A DNA stretch of 64,000 nt, taken from assembly GCF_019175285.1 (NCBI RefSeq), contig NC_056529.1:17637905-17701904 (forward strand). The letters are read 5' to 3'. The number at the start of each line of letters is the position of its first letter. The first letter of the stretch is position 1. The position numbers were made by a program, and so were the translations under genes. This document shows positions 29,560 through 41,514 of the stretch, piece by piece. Origin of the DNA: Sceloporus undulatus (Eukaryota > Chordata > Lepidosauria > Squamata > Phrynosomatidae). The notes under the pieces are model-generated. The model was not told the DNA's origin. It did no database searches and worked only from the letters and a program-made list of their open reading frames with translations.

Positions 29560-30300
29560 TTACCTTCAAATAACCATCCAAAGCCATGGTCAGGATCACA
29601 ACATTTTGCAAATCGTCTAGACCTTATTCTAACTCTTGCTGAATACTTGGGGGAAAGTACTCATCTTTTTTCGGGAGACATACACAAAATAAAATTGGTG
29701 TCAACAAGTTGATTTTAAATACACACACATATGCAAGTCAAACCATGTACTCATCAGCATGGCATTATGTACTTTTTAGAAACATTGTTTTCTACACAAT
29801 TGGTAAGGTAGAGAAGAGTTTATGAAATATCTGGCAGTTGTTCCCAAAAACCGCTTATGATTAATAGCCACAAAGGATGGTGACAATATTAATATTATTA
29901 ATGATGATGACGCTAATAACAACCTTTGGTGGCATTTGGTTCATTGTTTAGGCTGTCATATCAGATATTGAATTGCAGCATGCTGTGTGAAAAATGTATT
30001 TATCAATGCGTGACAAATGCAGGATATTGGGGAAAGAGAACATTGTGCCTAGTGGGGGTTTTTTGACACAGGAAGGCAGATTAAAGCTCAATTGGATTAC
30101 AACAATGCAGGAGAAAACAAGAAATAAAATTAAAACCATGGCTTTCTAACTGTAAGTCCCACCTCCCTGTCCTTCCCTATACATCATTCCCCCCTCCTAG
30201 GATTATGTTAAATTTAGCACTTGCTTGATACTCAGTCACTGCGGTTCTTGTGTATGGTTTAATTCCTATTGACCATTATAAAATGTTGTTACAATGGCTG
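29560..30300. other. Single-copy sequence
   Basis: AT-rich, no gene or repeat recognised. Confidence 0.35.
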
Positions 30301-30305
30301 CATGA

Positions 30306-30573
30306 GAGCCAGTGTGGAGTAGTGCTTTGAACATTGGATATGACTCTTATAGAATCATAGAGTTGGAAGAGACCACAAGCCATCCAGTCCAACCCCCGGC
30401 TATGTAGGAACAAGGAACTCTAAAGGTCAGGATCCAATTCCCCACTCAGCCATGGAAACCCATTGGGTGATCTTGGGTGAGTCACACACTCTCAGCCCCA
30501 GAAAACCCCATGATAGGTTCGCCATAGGGTCACTATAAGATGGAAATGACTTGAAGGCACAGTAACAACAACA
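30306..30573 (+). mobile_element. S1 SINE interrupted by a CR1 3' end
   Basis: SINE head 30306-30345 (GCCAGTGTGGAGTAGTGCTT) and body/tail 30425-30573 (CATGGAAACCCATTGGGTGA, GACTTGAAGGCACAGTAACA) flank a CR1 tip. Confidence 0.85.
30346..30415 (-). mobile_element. CR1 3' tip inserted in an S1 SINE
   Basis: AGAATCATAGAGTTGGAAGA and CATCCAGTCCAACCCCCGGC. Very short, under 80 bases; 5' truncated on insertion. Confidence 0.8.
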
Positions 30574-30652
30574 AATGGCTGCTGGGCAATATAGTGATGG
30601 GATGTGTTTGGGTGGGTGGCATGAGATGTCATCTGTCTTATTTGAGGACTTT

Positions 30653-30982
30653 GGGGCTATACAGATGGGTGGCTAAAAGCCGGCCATCTTTGCCCCTGGT
30701 CGGTTTCATGGCGGCCGCATGGAGCAGCACCAATGGGCTCTAGGCAGCTTCTTTTTTAGGGCGTCATTATGGTTCCCATGTGCCATGATGACACCCCTTC
30801 TGGTGAGTGCCGTTTGGGCCCTATGATGTGCATGCGTCATCATGACGTGCCCCATGAAAGCAGGGGCACACCATAATGGCGCACTGGTGCCTATAGTAGG
30901 ACTGTGTGCATGTGGACACTCAGCCCTATCTAGCCCTAATTTTGGGCCCAGGCCGGTGTAAAGAGTCCATCTGTACTGGCCC
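30653..30982. mobile_element. GC-rich DNA element with G1-like ends
   Basis: Left end GGGGCTATACAGATGGGTGG and right end CCATCTGTACTGGCCC are imperfect inverted copies. The inside is GC-rich with CATGGGGCACGTCATG-type palindromic segments. Related in ends to the 25548 element. Confidence 0.6.
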
Positions 30983-32525
30983 TTTATGACTTTTATACCC
31001 TTTATTTCCAAGAAATGTCCTATAAATCTTGCAAATGGGCCTATGTTTAAGTTAGGAAAATGTGCCGAAAATCTCAGGAAGTGCACAAATGCTATTTTCA
31101 TTGAGACCAATGACTCCAAAAAGATTTCTTGCTATCTCCACATTAATGTATAGCAGGGGTGAACATCTGTATGGGGATGAGGAACCAATGTTTTCTTAGA
31201 TCCCTCTCCTGTGGGCTGCAGTCCTCAATCTACAAACCAAAATACCTCCATTTCCTCTGTAGTCCTTCTCAAAATGATAATATCACTGCCTGTCTACATT
31301 TTGAGAGGATCTGAAGAGAAAAACAGAAGTATTTGCCTTAGTGTGGAGTCTGGTGCGCTTGTTGGCGTGGTATGGGGATCATTTTGCAAGTTTTCACATG
31401 ATGGGGCACTTTTGGCATAATTTGGTGGCAAAAGTTGGCTGAAAATTGTACTAAACCTTTTATTAAAGTAGGGCTGAGGAGCTTTGGGGATCTGGTGTAA
31501 GTCTCCAGGGGCCATAAATGTGGTTTCCAGGGGACACATGAAGATTATGGACCCCGCTTTGCCCATTTCTGGTGTATAGGATAAGGGAATTTAAATTCCT
31601 GGGTCATAGGGGAACGTCTTGCAAATGATCTACCGTGTTAAAATCCATACTATACATCAAATAAAAATAATTGACATGAACAAAGTTGCATTATTCATTG
31701 TCTTAAAATATGTATAAATCAATTGACTTTGGGTGGAATTTTGCCGTGGGTAATAGCAAAACATTAATTTTACTCTTCCATGTTATCTGCTGCTGTCACT
31801 CTGCCTTTCGGTTTCCGTCCAGAAATTGCAGAGTTGCACAGAATTAATAAAATAAGATAAAAAAAATAAAGGCGGGTGGGAAAGGGAGATGGGAGGAAGC
31901 ATCCTTTTTCAAAACATCAGTGAAAACGTTTGGCAGGGACATTCATTCTAGGTCTAAATAAACCCAAACTAGTTCTCTCTATCAGTCATACATAATGAAG
32001 GTAATTGGGACAGAATCAATTAAGACAGTGGCAAAATTCCCAGCGCTTCAGTGGAGGTCGGGTTTGTCCTTTTGTCATACGATCGCACTTGCATTCTCCA
32101 CTCTGCATCTCAAACAGGGGATTAGCACATTGAAACATGGCTAATTCACATGGCTTTGCTGCGGACGAACGGCAATGAACTTTTCACACATTCCAATTAA
32201 GGCAAAGGAAAGTAATTAATGGCACCCTCCATGTAATTCTCATTTCATACTTGGGAGACAAAATAATCATAATTCTCCACTTTTTAAAACAGAGAAAGGT
32301 TTTCAGACTACCCTGTATGTTTGTTCCATTCTTCCTACCGATGCGCTGCTGCAGGTGTAATTGTGGCAAGAATATACTGAATAATGACTTCACCTTCTGG
32401 ATCCCTACCAAGATAAAATGTTCAGAAGGCCAAGAAAAGGCACCCTCACATCACCATCCCTAATGTACCTACATCCTTGAATGGGAAGCTGCATGGAACA
32501 GAGTCTTAAAAGTGAATTTGTACGT
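30983..32525. other. Single-copy sequence, candidate conserved noncoding block at 31650-32260
   Basis: 31650-32260 lacks recognised repeats and has TTGCATTATTCATTG (octamer-like), AATTGACTTTGGGTGG and AATTAA motifs typical of developmental enhancers. A link to the neighbouring CDH13 desert is speculation. Confidence 0.35.
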
Positions 32526-33207
32526 TCATAGAACCATAGAATATTAGAATTGGAAGAGACCACAAGGGCCACCCAGTCCAACCCCTGCCATGCAGGAACT
32601 CTCAATCAAAGCATCCCCGACAGATGGCCATCCATCCTCTGCTTAAAGACCTCTAAGGAAGGAGACTCCACTACACTTCGGGGAAGGAGTTTCTTCCACT
32701 GTTGAACAGCCCTTACTGTCAGGAAGTTCCTCCTAATGCTGAGCTGGAATCTCTTTTCCTGGAGCTTGCATCCATTGCTCTGGGTCCTAGTCTCTGGAGC
32801 AGCAGAAAACAAGCTTGCTCCCTCCTCAACATGACATCTCTTCAAATATTTAAACAGGGCTATCATATCACTTCTTAACCTTCTCTTCTACAGGCTAAAC
32901 ATTCCCAGCTCCCTTAGTTGTTCCTCATAGGGCATGGTTTCCAGACCCTTCACCATTTTGGTCACCCTCCTTTGGACAAGCTCCAGTTTGTCAACATCCT
33001 ATTTGAATTGTGGTGCCCAGAACACAATATTCCAGGTGGGGACTGACCAGAGCAGAATAGAATGGCACTATTACTTCCCTTGCTCTAGACACAATACTCC
33101 TATTGATGCAGCCTAAAATCGCATTGGCCTTTTTAGCTGTCGCATCATACTGTTGACTCATGTTCAACTTGTGGTCTATTTGGACTCCTAGATCCCTTTC
33201 ACACATA
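32526..33207 (-). mobile_element. CR1 LINE 3' end, longest copy
   Basis: The minus strand encodes [40 protein letters not shown] and [15 protein letters not shown], then the [20 protein letters not shown] region and the 3' repeat. The frame is broken in places. Confidence 0.93.
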
Positions 33208-33393
33208 AATCCTGTTGTTAGTTCTAATTAGAGCCGATTGACTACATAAATGAGATTTGCCTATAAGATTTCATTCATCATGCAATTATTGACTGAACGG
33301 GTCTACTCTCATTGGGATCAACCCAACAGTCTATGTGTGTTTGCTTTGCATAGATAGGTGGATTTTGACCGTGAAAAGTTCTGTCAAGCCACT

Positions 33394-33840
33394 GGTCCAT
33401 CTAGATCAGGTTCCCCAGTTCTGACACTCTCCAGATGTGTTGGACTACAGCTCACTTTGGCTGGGAATGATGGGAGCCTTTATCACATGAGGAAAGAAAG
33501 TGGAAGTTCTGCCAGAGAGTAGTGCCTTCCTATGTGCCTTACCACACGACCTCATAGATTTTCAGTTCTCTTCCCATGGGAGATGGTAAAAAAAGTGAGT
33601 CTTTTTTTCTAGCTGGAAAACCCATTCAATGAAAGACTAATTTTGACTACCGTCTCCCTTGGGAAGAGAACTGAAGGTCTGTGAAGTAAGGTGGTAAGGT
33701 GCGTAGAAAGGCACTACTATCTGGCAGAACTTCTACTTTCTTTCTTCATGCGATAAAGGCTCCCATCATTCTCAGCCAACATGTGCTGTAGTCCAACACA
33801 TCTGGAGAGTGTCAGGCTGGGGGAACTTGGTGTAGATGGG
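33394..33840. repeat. 447-base imperfect palindrome (MITE-like)
   Basis: The arms run from 33394 and back from 33840. Each has GACACTCTCCAGATGTGTTG, GAATGATGGGAGCCTTTATC, AGTTCTGCCAGA and TTCAGTTCTCTTCCCA, separated by a short centre near 33610-33630. Identity is high (estimated by eye). A third partial arm lies at 33905-33985. Confidence 0.85.
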
Positions 33841-33904
33841 AAACTTGCCAAACGATCCCCATACCATGTCCGCAAACACCCCAGACCTCACATTAACTAT
33901 GACA

Positions 33905-33990
33905 GCATGTGCTAAGGCACATAGAAAGACACTACTATCCAGCCAAACATTTGCTTTCTTTCCTTGTTCAATAAGCTCCTAAGTCTAACA
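33905..33990. repeat. Extra arm of the 33394 palindrome family
   Basis: GGCACATAGAAAGACACTAC, then TTTGCTTTCTTTCCTTGTTC, then AATAAGCTCCTAAGTC; same orientation as the right arm. Confidence 0.6.
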
Positions 33991-34764
33991 CATGCGATGA
34001 ATCCACTACCCCATAGTTGGATCATTGGCATGATTTGGGGGGTAATTTTAGCCCTCCCAACCATTCGGAAAGCCCTCTAAAGCATGGAAATATGACAAGG
34101 CCCCCATAAGCACTCCAGATCCACAAGCATCCCAAAACTCAATTTTGCCTCCTGCCACCATTTTCACATCACTTTGATGTTTATTTCCTGCGCATCACAC
34201 ACACACATGTGAATGCTGTTTGCTACTCAAAAAAAATAACGTGCAATTTTTGCAAGTGATACATCCCAAATTACAAAGGGTCTGTGAAAACTGCCTGGTT
34301 TTCAAATACTTACTTGCTTCAAGAAGGAAATTGCTAGAATTATGTGTGGCTTTCTTTGAGAACAAAATTGGCAGAAAAATTCCGTCCCTTTCCTTGCTGC
34401 TCCTATTACTGACTGGGCAGGATCCCTCCATTGCATACGACTGTTTTTGCATCAATCCACTCATGGACTTCTATCAAGTTCATCACTGTAGGGAAAGGGA
34501 TGCTAGATGAGATGGATTATGGTCTGGTCCAGCAAAACTAGTTCCGTATTCTCAATAAACAATGAGAACCATGTTGGATACGGAAGGCTTCCCATTCCCT
34601 TTTAAACTTAGGGATATGAAATCTTTCAAGTCTTGATTTTATCAAGTTTCTCCCAATTTCACCTTCATTTTCCAGACACCTTGGGCTCCGACCTGAATGT
34701 GTTATCTATGCTTTCCTCTTCTCATACTTCATTATGGGAAGCCTCCTCTACTTAGTGGAACCAT

Positions 34765-34796
<32 letters not shown>

Positions 34797-34918
34797 CATA
34801 TCAGGAAAGCAACAACAGAATGGGATAGGGATAAACACTCCCTTTCTCCTGCATTGAGGAAATTATGCAACTAATACCGGTGCAAGGCTCATAAATGCTA
34901 CTCTGGACATATCCTTCG
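33991..34918. other. Single-copy sequence
   Basis: Holds a (CA)n microsatellite at 34766-34791. No gene recognised. Confidence 0.4.
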
Positions 34919-35327
34919 GCCTGATTCCCACTACCTTTTAAACCGTATCACAAATCAGTTTGAACCGATTCAAATGATCCCGATTCCCAGTTAAACTGAA
35001 TCGCTGAAGCGATTCCAAGAGAGGGGCCATATGCTAGACCCATTTAACCCATGTCTTTTTGACTGTGATGTTTTCTGCATCTTTTTCGGTAAATCAATTC
35101 CACGCAAGTGTGAACCAGATGTGGATTGGAATTGATTTAAATTAACCCTCAGCCGGCTGGAGTGGGTCCATTTTGAATCAATTCATGCATGAATGTGAAC
35201 CAGAAGTGGATTATTTTAGAGGGAAAAAATGTGATTGGGCAAATGTAGTGGAAACCACGCTCCGCTGTCGAATTGATCCATCAATTCGGATTGCACACCG
35301 ATTTATCTGTAAGTGGGAATGAGACCT
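34919..35327. mobile_element. DNA element with GGCCTGATTCCCAC ends (family B1)
   Basis: The left GGCCTGATTCCCACTA and right AGTGGGAATGAGACC are inverted ends. Inside are repeated AATCAATTC/GAATTGATT and GTGAACCAGA motifs. The same end type occurs at 62410-63094. Confidence 0.65.
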
Positions 35328-35455
35328 TGGTTGTGAACATCCTGCTTCCAGACTCAACTTATCATCTTCTGTTTCTTGAATGATCTGCATCCTTATTGTC
35401 ACACCAATGCCTCACTACATCAGCCACACACTTTTGTCCATCCTTGGCTGCCGTC

Positions 35456-35974
35456 TCCTAACTCTTTGGGTCACATTTGGGTTCTGCAGGATATGAACAT
35501 CTCAGATCTCTGATAGGGCAACTCAGTGGCCAGAAACCAAGAAATGAATGGAAGAACCAGTCAGTGAATGAATGGAGACTTGCTTAATTGTCTGGTTAAC
35601 TCCTAACACTTTGGGTCATGCTTGGGTTCTGCAGGATATGAACATAAGAACTGGAAGATGCTCCCTTGGAGTGTGATGGAGTCTTCTTTGGAGGTTTTCA
35701 AACAGTGGCTGGATGGCCATCTGTCGAGGATGCTTTGATTGAGAGTTCCTGCATGGACTGGATGGCCCTTGTGGCCTCTTCCAACTCTATGATTCTATGA
35801 TTCTATGCATTCCTGCATGTCAGAGGGTTGAACTGGTTGGCCCTCATGTTCTCTTCCAACTCTTATGATTCTATGATCTCAGAACTCACATAGGGTTATT
35901 CAATGTCCAGAGAACAATAAATGAAAGGATGAACCCGTCAGTGAATGGATGGAGATTTGTTTAATTGCCTGGTT
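35456..35974. repeat. 145-base tandem duplication, second unit split by CR1
   Basis: Unit A 35456-35600 and unit B 35601-35644 plus 35876-35974 share CTTTGGGTCA, TGGGTTCTGCAGGATATGAA, AACCAGTCAGTGAATG-like and TTTAATTGYCTGGTT segments in order. Unit B is interrupted after GAACAT. Confidence 0.85.
35645..35875 (+). mobile_element. CR1 3' end (double tip) inside a tandem duplication
   Basis: First tip 35645-35805 (CTGGATGGCCATCTGTCGAG, GATTCTATGATTCTATG), then a second, more diverged tip (CATTCCTGCATGTCAGAGGG to TCTATGATC). Confidence 0.85.
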
Positions 35975-37578
35975 CCCATCTTGGCCTCATTGATCTCGCA
36001 TGAGATGTTTGACACATATGTATCTTTGAGAATCCAATATTATTATATTACCCTCATGCCACATGGTTGCGTTTTTCTCTGTAGAAAGCGAGGCACATCT
36101 CTTTGAATTATGCATTCCATTTTTATATAATAAATGCATCTCTAACAACATAATGAAATTTCATATAAAAGTTTCTCTCCAGAAGAATAATCTTTTGCTG
36201 GTATGAAATACCTCCCTGGGATTTTTGTCAGGTTTTAATTTCAGCTTGAATAAATAACCTATGACAGCAGGTTGGAGGAGAGATAAAAGGTGAATTTCGT
36301 GTTCTTCCCGGCCGCCTTAATGGAAATAATAACTACTTTAGTCAAAAACAAGTTTCCAATTAGTTTCTGTGAAACAATATGATCCGTCTCTTTTTTTATA
36401 GCCACGATAGCTCATTTTGAAACCTCATTTTGATAATATATAAACATTTCCAGAAGTCCTATCTGCAATGGAAGGCCGACAATTACTGACTTTGGTATTA
36501 CAAGTTGAGAGCTCATTCAAAGAGAGAGAGAGAGAGAAAGAGAGAAATGTCTTTTGAAAATTCCCTTACTGGGTTTTAAACAATAAAGGAGGAGGAGGAA
36601 TCAATTTTAAAATCATCCTTCAATAGAGATGCCTTTCCGGGAACACTTTATGTTAAATTATTGGATAATGACCACAAGACAGAGGCTGCCAAGGAAACAG
36701 CTTTCTAAAGTTATTAAATTTCATTCTTTAGAAAATAACCGGTCTTTATTGTTTTCTTCTTCCTGATAGCCATTTCCGCTAGTCTGTATAATTCGACACA
36801 ATGGAAGGGGGAAGAAGTAAAATGGTGATGTTACTTAAATTCAGCTCGAGGCTGCTTTATTTATTTTGCATTTCCAGAAAAAAAAATGAATGCATTTATA
36901 AATGAGAGAAAGGCAGAGAAAGAGAAAGAGAGGTTCCAGGGATACCTACGTTAAACAATTTGAAAGGATATTTGTGATTGGAAGCGACAGAATAGGATTC
37001 ATGTCAGTTTTTCTTTGTGACTAATGTTTCTGCTTGTCGGTGTCACCTATTATCAAACTGTAAGGCGTTGATGAAATATTTGAAAAGAGGCTCATTATGC
37101 GGCATTATGTGCACAAGGGGAAAATATTGGTATCTATTCATTTCACATAATGAAACCATTGCAACGAAGCAACTTAATGCAACACAGTTTAGGGCAAGGC
37201 AGGGCTAGGCAAAGGGTGGTCCCAGGGTTGATGTTTTTGCAGCCCTGGGGACTTTTGCATATCATCGTTTTTCTTTGTGAGCCTTCCAGGAGCGGTAGTT
37301 CATCGTTTCAATAGATTTCAGGGGCTGTGTGTGTGTATGCATGTGTTTTAAAAACAACAACACAAATAGCCTTTTGGCTACTTCCATTATTTTTGTCTTG
37401 CTTTTTCTTTCACATTTCCTGGTTGCTTGCTTTTTCTTTCACGTTTTTAGCAGTGGGTATGAGACCTGGAGGGTCCCACGGGTGGAAAATTGACCCCAAA
37501 ACCTGGTGTAGTTGCTCACCCCTGTTTTAGAGGCTCAGTCGAATAGTTCATTGCCATCCTGTAGACCTTGGTAGACTT
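35975..37578. other. AT-rich single-copy block, candidate conserved noncoding region
   Basis: 36000-36960 is repeat-free by eye, with GGCCGCCTTAATGGAAATAA, CACGATAGCTCATTTTG and GA-rich tracts (36521-36548, 36904-36935). The pattern resembles enhancer-rich gene-desert DNA. Conservation must be tested. Confidence 0.35.
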
Positions 37579-38043
37579 AGAATCATAGAATCATAGAGTT
37601 GGAAGAGACCACAAGGACCATCCAGTCCAACCCCATTCTGCCATGTAGGAACTCTCAATCAAAGCATCCCTGACAGATGGCCATCCAGCCTCTGTTTAAA
37701 GACCTCCAAAGAAGGAGACTCAACTACATTTGGTTTGTTCCACTGTTGAACAGCCCTTACTGCCAGGAAGGTCCTCATAATGTTGAGCTGGAATCTCTTT
37801 TCCTGGAGCTTGCATCCATTGCTCTGGGCCCTAATCTCTGGAGCAGCAGAAAGCAAGCTAGCTCCATCCTCAATATAACATCCCTTCAAATATTTAAACA
37901 GGGCTGTCATATCACCTTTTAGTCTTCTCTTCTCCAGGCTAAACATCCCCAGCTCTCTGACTTGTTCCTCATAGGGCATGGTTTCCAGACCCTTCACCAT
38001 TTTAGTCGCCCTCCTTTGGACATGCTCCAGTTTCTCAACATCA
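37579..38043 (-). mobile_element. CR1 LINE 3' end
   Basis: The minus strand encodes [40 protein letters not shown] and the 3' repeat AATCATAGAATCATAGAG. The frame is broken. Confidence 0.93.
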
Positions 38044-38355
38044 ACTTCATTGGATACTAAAGTTTGGTCCTAAAAGGAAGTGTGCGTCTCTCTGTTTTCT
38101 GCAAATAAAAGCTTCCCTGGGTTTGATTACTGCTAAAGATACCAATAGGGACACTGGGTGGAATAAAGCCAGACATATTAAAGTTAACAGGAAAGGGTTA
38201 ATGCACTTAGTTAGTCGTGAATAAGCTTTAAAATGGTAATTCAATTACTTTTAAATTAGAAGTGGGGACAATTAACTATTGCGTTTATGTTTAATTGCCA
38301 TTTAGGTTTAAAAGCCTGCAGTAGGAACTTTACCAGAGTGAAGGTGGGAAGATGG

Positions 38356-38576
38356 GTACATCTTCACTGCAGAAGTAATGTGGTTTGACATCGCTTTAAC
38401 CGCCACGGCACCATCCAACAGAATCCTGGGATTTGGAGATTTGTAAGGTACTGACACTTTCTGGCAGAGAAAGCTAAAAACCTTATAAAAGTAGGCATCC
38501 CAGGATTTCATTGGATCTGCTACTGCTGTTAAAGTGATGTCAAACTGCATTATTTCCGCAGTGTAGAATCACCCAA
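38356..38576. mobile_element. P1 MITE, complete
   Basis: CTGCAGAAGTAATGTGGTTT to CAAACTGCATTATTTCCGCA, with TTTCTGGCAGAGAAAGC at the centre. Confidence 0.8.
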
Positions 38577-39066
38577 TGTGAAAAGTTCTGTTCTTCTTAT
38601 CCCTATCTTGAGCACGTGAGAGAAGATAACAGATGAATGAATTTTGGAAAAGCCCTGTATCTTGGCCATCTCAGTTTTGCGCAGAATAGGACCCGAATTG
38701 TGAATTGGTATTGGAAACAGTGCAGTTTTTGAAGACTTTTTTTTTCAGCAAGAAGAAAAGTGGTTACAATTTCTCATTGCTTCCTTCAAGAAGAAGATTA
38801 TTGAAAAATTATATCAGTAATGCATGGGGCTAACAAATCATTGGTTTCCTCTAGAGAATGTAGGACATTCCTCTAAAGTGTAGTTCATTTATAAACCTAC
38901 AAAAAAGAACATAGGTAGTGGCAAGCCATGTGTACTATCCTCTCACCTTTTTCATACATTTCTGTATATAGAATTTATTGATTACTGATATGTGATATTA
39001 ATTCCAGAAGAGTTCATTGGAATCGATTATTTTAATTCAATGAAGAATGAAAAGAAAAAAGAAGTA
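38577..39066. other. Single-copy sequence
   Basis: No gene or repeat recognised. Confidence 0.35.
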
Positions 39067-39287
39067 CAGTTAGCTCTCCGTTCTCATGTGGGATCCGTTC
39101 CAGACCCTGCAGTGAAAATGGAGACTCTCACTTATTCAAGCCCCATAGGCTTGAATGGAGCGCACCCCTGTGGGTGTAGCAAGGGTGCATGAGCCGGGTG
39201 CACGCACCACTGCAAATAGTGGAGGTCTCCCCTCCACGCATATTCAAGAACGCGGATCTCAGATCCATGCGTTAGGAGGGGTGACTG
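39067..39287. mobile_element. T2 MITE
   Basis: TA-CAGTTAGCTCTCCGTTCTC to GGAGGGGTGACTG. CCCCATAGGCTTGAATGGAG forms the inner palindrome. The right TA is mutated. Confidence 0.7.
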
Positions 39288-39377
39288 CACTACAAATCCC
39301 AGAATTCCATAGCATTGAGCCATGGCAGTTAAAGCAATGTCAAACTGCATTAATTTGGCAGTGTACATGCAGCCTTA
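39288..39377. mobile_element. P1 MITE right half
   Basis: CTACAAATCCCAGAATTCCA to GGCAGTGTACATGCAGCC; it directly abuts the T2 element, so one inserted in or beside the other. Confidence 0.75.
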
Positions 39378-39427
39378 GACTGTAACCTCAGTCTCCTCGA
39401 AAACCTTCTCCAGCCTTCTCCATTCCA

Positions 39428-39530
39428 ACAGTCATACAGATGCTGTGGACTACATCTGCCATCATCCCCAACTGGCCATACTCTCTGGGATGATTAGGTT
39501 TGTTATCCAAAACATCTGGATGGTGTCAGT
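39428..39530. mobile_element. P2 MITE fragment
   Basis: GCTGTGGACTACATCTGCCA, TCCCCAACTGGCCATACTCT and CAAAACATCTGGATGGTGTC. Confidence 0.5.
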
Positions 39531-40589
39531 TTGGAAAAAGTTAACATTTTTCCAGGTAGTTGTGCTCATTTTGTTGTATAGTCTCCACAGCACAGGAATC
39601 CCACTCTGCTTTTATAGAAATACAGATGAGATGCCTCACAAGCATCCCATGAAAAATGGAATTATGACAAAAGTGAACACAGGAAGGAGAATACAAAAGC
39701 CAACCCCAAAATGTAGATTTTTCTCCCCCCGGATGATTGCCATGTCCCTTATGCCTTGTTAATGTTCTCTTTCTCTCTCTCCTTTGAACAGAAAGGGATG
39801 GAATACTGCCACGATAAGCACCATATCACAAGCGGCAGAAGGAACCAAGTCTGTGATGTTGGAACAAGAACCTGAATAAAAAAGAGTATAGTAAAGGGAA
39901 GGGGCTACAAACAGGATTGCGCCGAGAGGAGAGAAACGGCGTGATAAGGTGAAGAAAAGGAAAATGACATTTACAAATAATTTTATCTGATTCCTGAAAT
40001 TACATGCTACAACTTGCACTACCTAGGCGCCTGTGTTTTGCACTCTCTGAAAAAATTCAGATTCATCTCTGGGCAAACAGTGAAGAGAATGAATCTGAAT
40101 ATGTCTGCACATTTATTTATTTTTAAATGCATTTCAGTTTGCTTCTGTCTGTATCTCAGTTCCTCTCTCTCTGTCTCTCTCTCTCTGAACGTTCTTGCAA
40201 GTGAAGCTGTATTTGTGTGTTAGCCAAGGTTCCTGTGACAGCATTTGCCTGAGGATGAAACATATTTTTCCTTTCCCCACTGGAAGCCGAAGTAGAAGGG
40301 AGAGCAATTTATTCAGGAACTCTAGAACTCAGGCTGCAATCCTGTAAGTCCTACCTGAGAAGAAGTCTTTATGAACCAGGTTATTAGGAGGACTGCTAAA
40401 GCAAGATTGGGAACCATGTGGCGGTGGCTGGTGACCTCCATGTCAACAGAGAGGCAAATCCACTCTGAAATTTAAAAGTGCTGGACCTTTCCAAACAGTA
40501 TGAACACCTTGGATCAGTCCTTTAAAATTTGGATCCAAACCCAGGGCAGAATCACTGCCGCCACTATTATTTAATTGATTATTAGCATA
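39531..40589. other. Single-copy sequence
   Basis: CT-rich tract at 39766-39785 and 40155-40185. No gene recognised. Confidence 0.35.
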
Positions 40590-40718
40590 CAGTGGGCATT
40601 TGGTATCCATTGGGGTTTGGTTTCAGGGCATCCTGTGGATACCGAGATACGGAATTTATATATTTTTAAATATTTTCAAGACGTGGATATTTGAATCTGT
40701 GGATAAAAAACATCCAGT
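40590..40718. mobile_element. T1 MITE, internally deleted
   Basis: TA-CAGTGGGCATTTGGTATCC start; GATATTTGAATCTGTGGATA near the end; about 80 bases shorter than the 4267 copy. Confidence 0.7.
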
Positions 40719-41069
40719 GATAATGGAGGATTCCAGCCACTGGGTTTTAGCAGATATTTTAATCCACCGTTTTAGATACCTGTCGTTTCAGAGGGACACT
40801 TTGTACTTTGCTCTTTGAGATAGTTGTAATTTTGGATGTATGATGTGTCAGTTTAGATTTTAGATCTTTGGAATTTGTGATTTCCGTGTTGACTGGCATC
40901 CTGTTCATGACCACCACTTGTGAAAGTCCATATTCAGTTAGTTTGTGCCTAAGCAGAGTTGACACATGGGGTGCCTTTGTGCATTGTACATGGAGATGCA
41001 GAGGGATTGTAACCATACACCCCAAATTTGTTTCCACATTTAGCTGCTCAGTGCAGAATTGTCATGTAA

Positions 41070-41415
41070 CTCTGGGGCTGGACAGACTGCCCCTAGGAGG
41101 AAGCTCTGTGCCACCCCTGGAAGTGCTGGGTTGGGGATGCGGCAACTGCATGCCACGCCCCCAACCTGGCAGGTCCATGGCGCAAAAAGAAACCGCAAAA
41201 ACAGCTTCTTTTTGCGCTGTGGAAAGGGCACCATAGCCGGTGCCATCATAGCTCTTCCATGGCTCTTTGGTGCAGCGCATCTACATGCTGTGCCAAAGAT
41301 GCAGCATGATGCCACCCACCGTGCGGTGGGGTGCATGGCATGATGCTGGCATGACACCAACATGGGGGTGGCGGCGTGTGGTTGCCATGCCCCCACTCTG
41401 CCCTCACACCAGCAT
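41070..41415. mobile_element. GC-rich DNA element with G1-like left end
   Basis: GGGGCTGGACAGACTGCCCC opens a block that is far more GC- and CpG-rich than its surroundings. It has internal inverted pieces (GCAAAAAGAAACCGCAAAAA against TTCTTTTTGCGCTG; CCACCGTGCGGTGGGGTG). It produces several overlapping spurious frames. Confidence 0.55.
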
Positions 41416-41514
41416 TTCTTGCTGGTCTGTTGAGTGCCTCTGTGAGTGTAAAGTTACTCTTCACCTCCTTGATTTAAGATCTCACCCACAGTCAGTAGCT
41501 ATACTAGACTCTCA

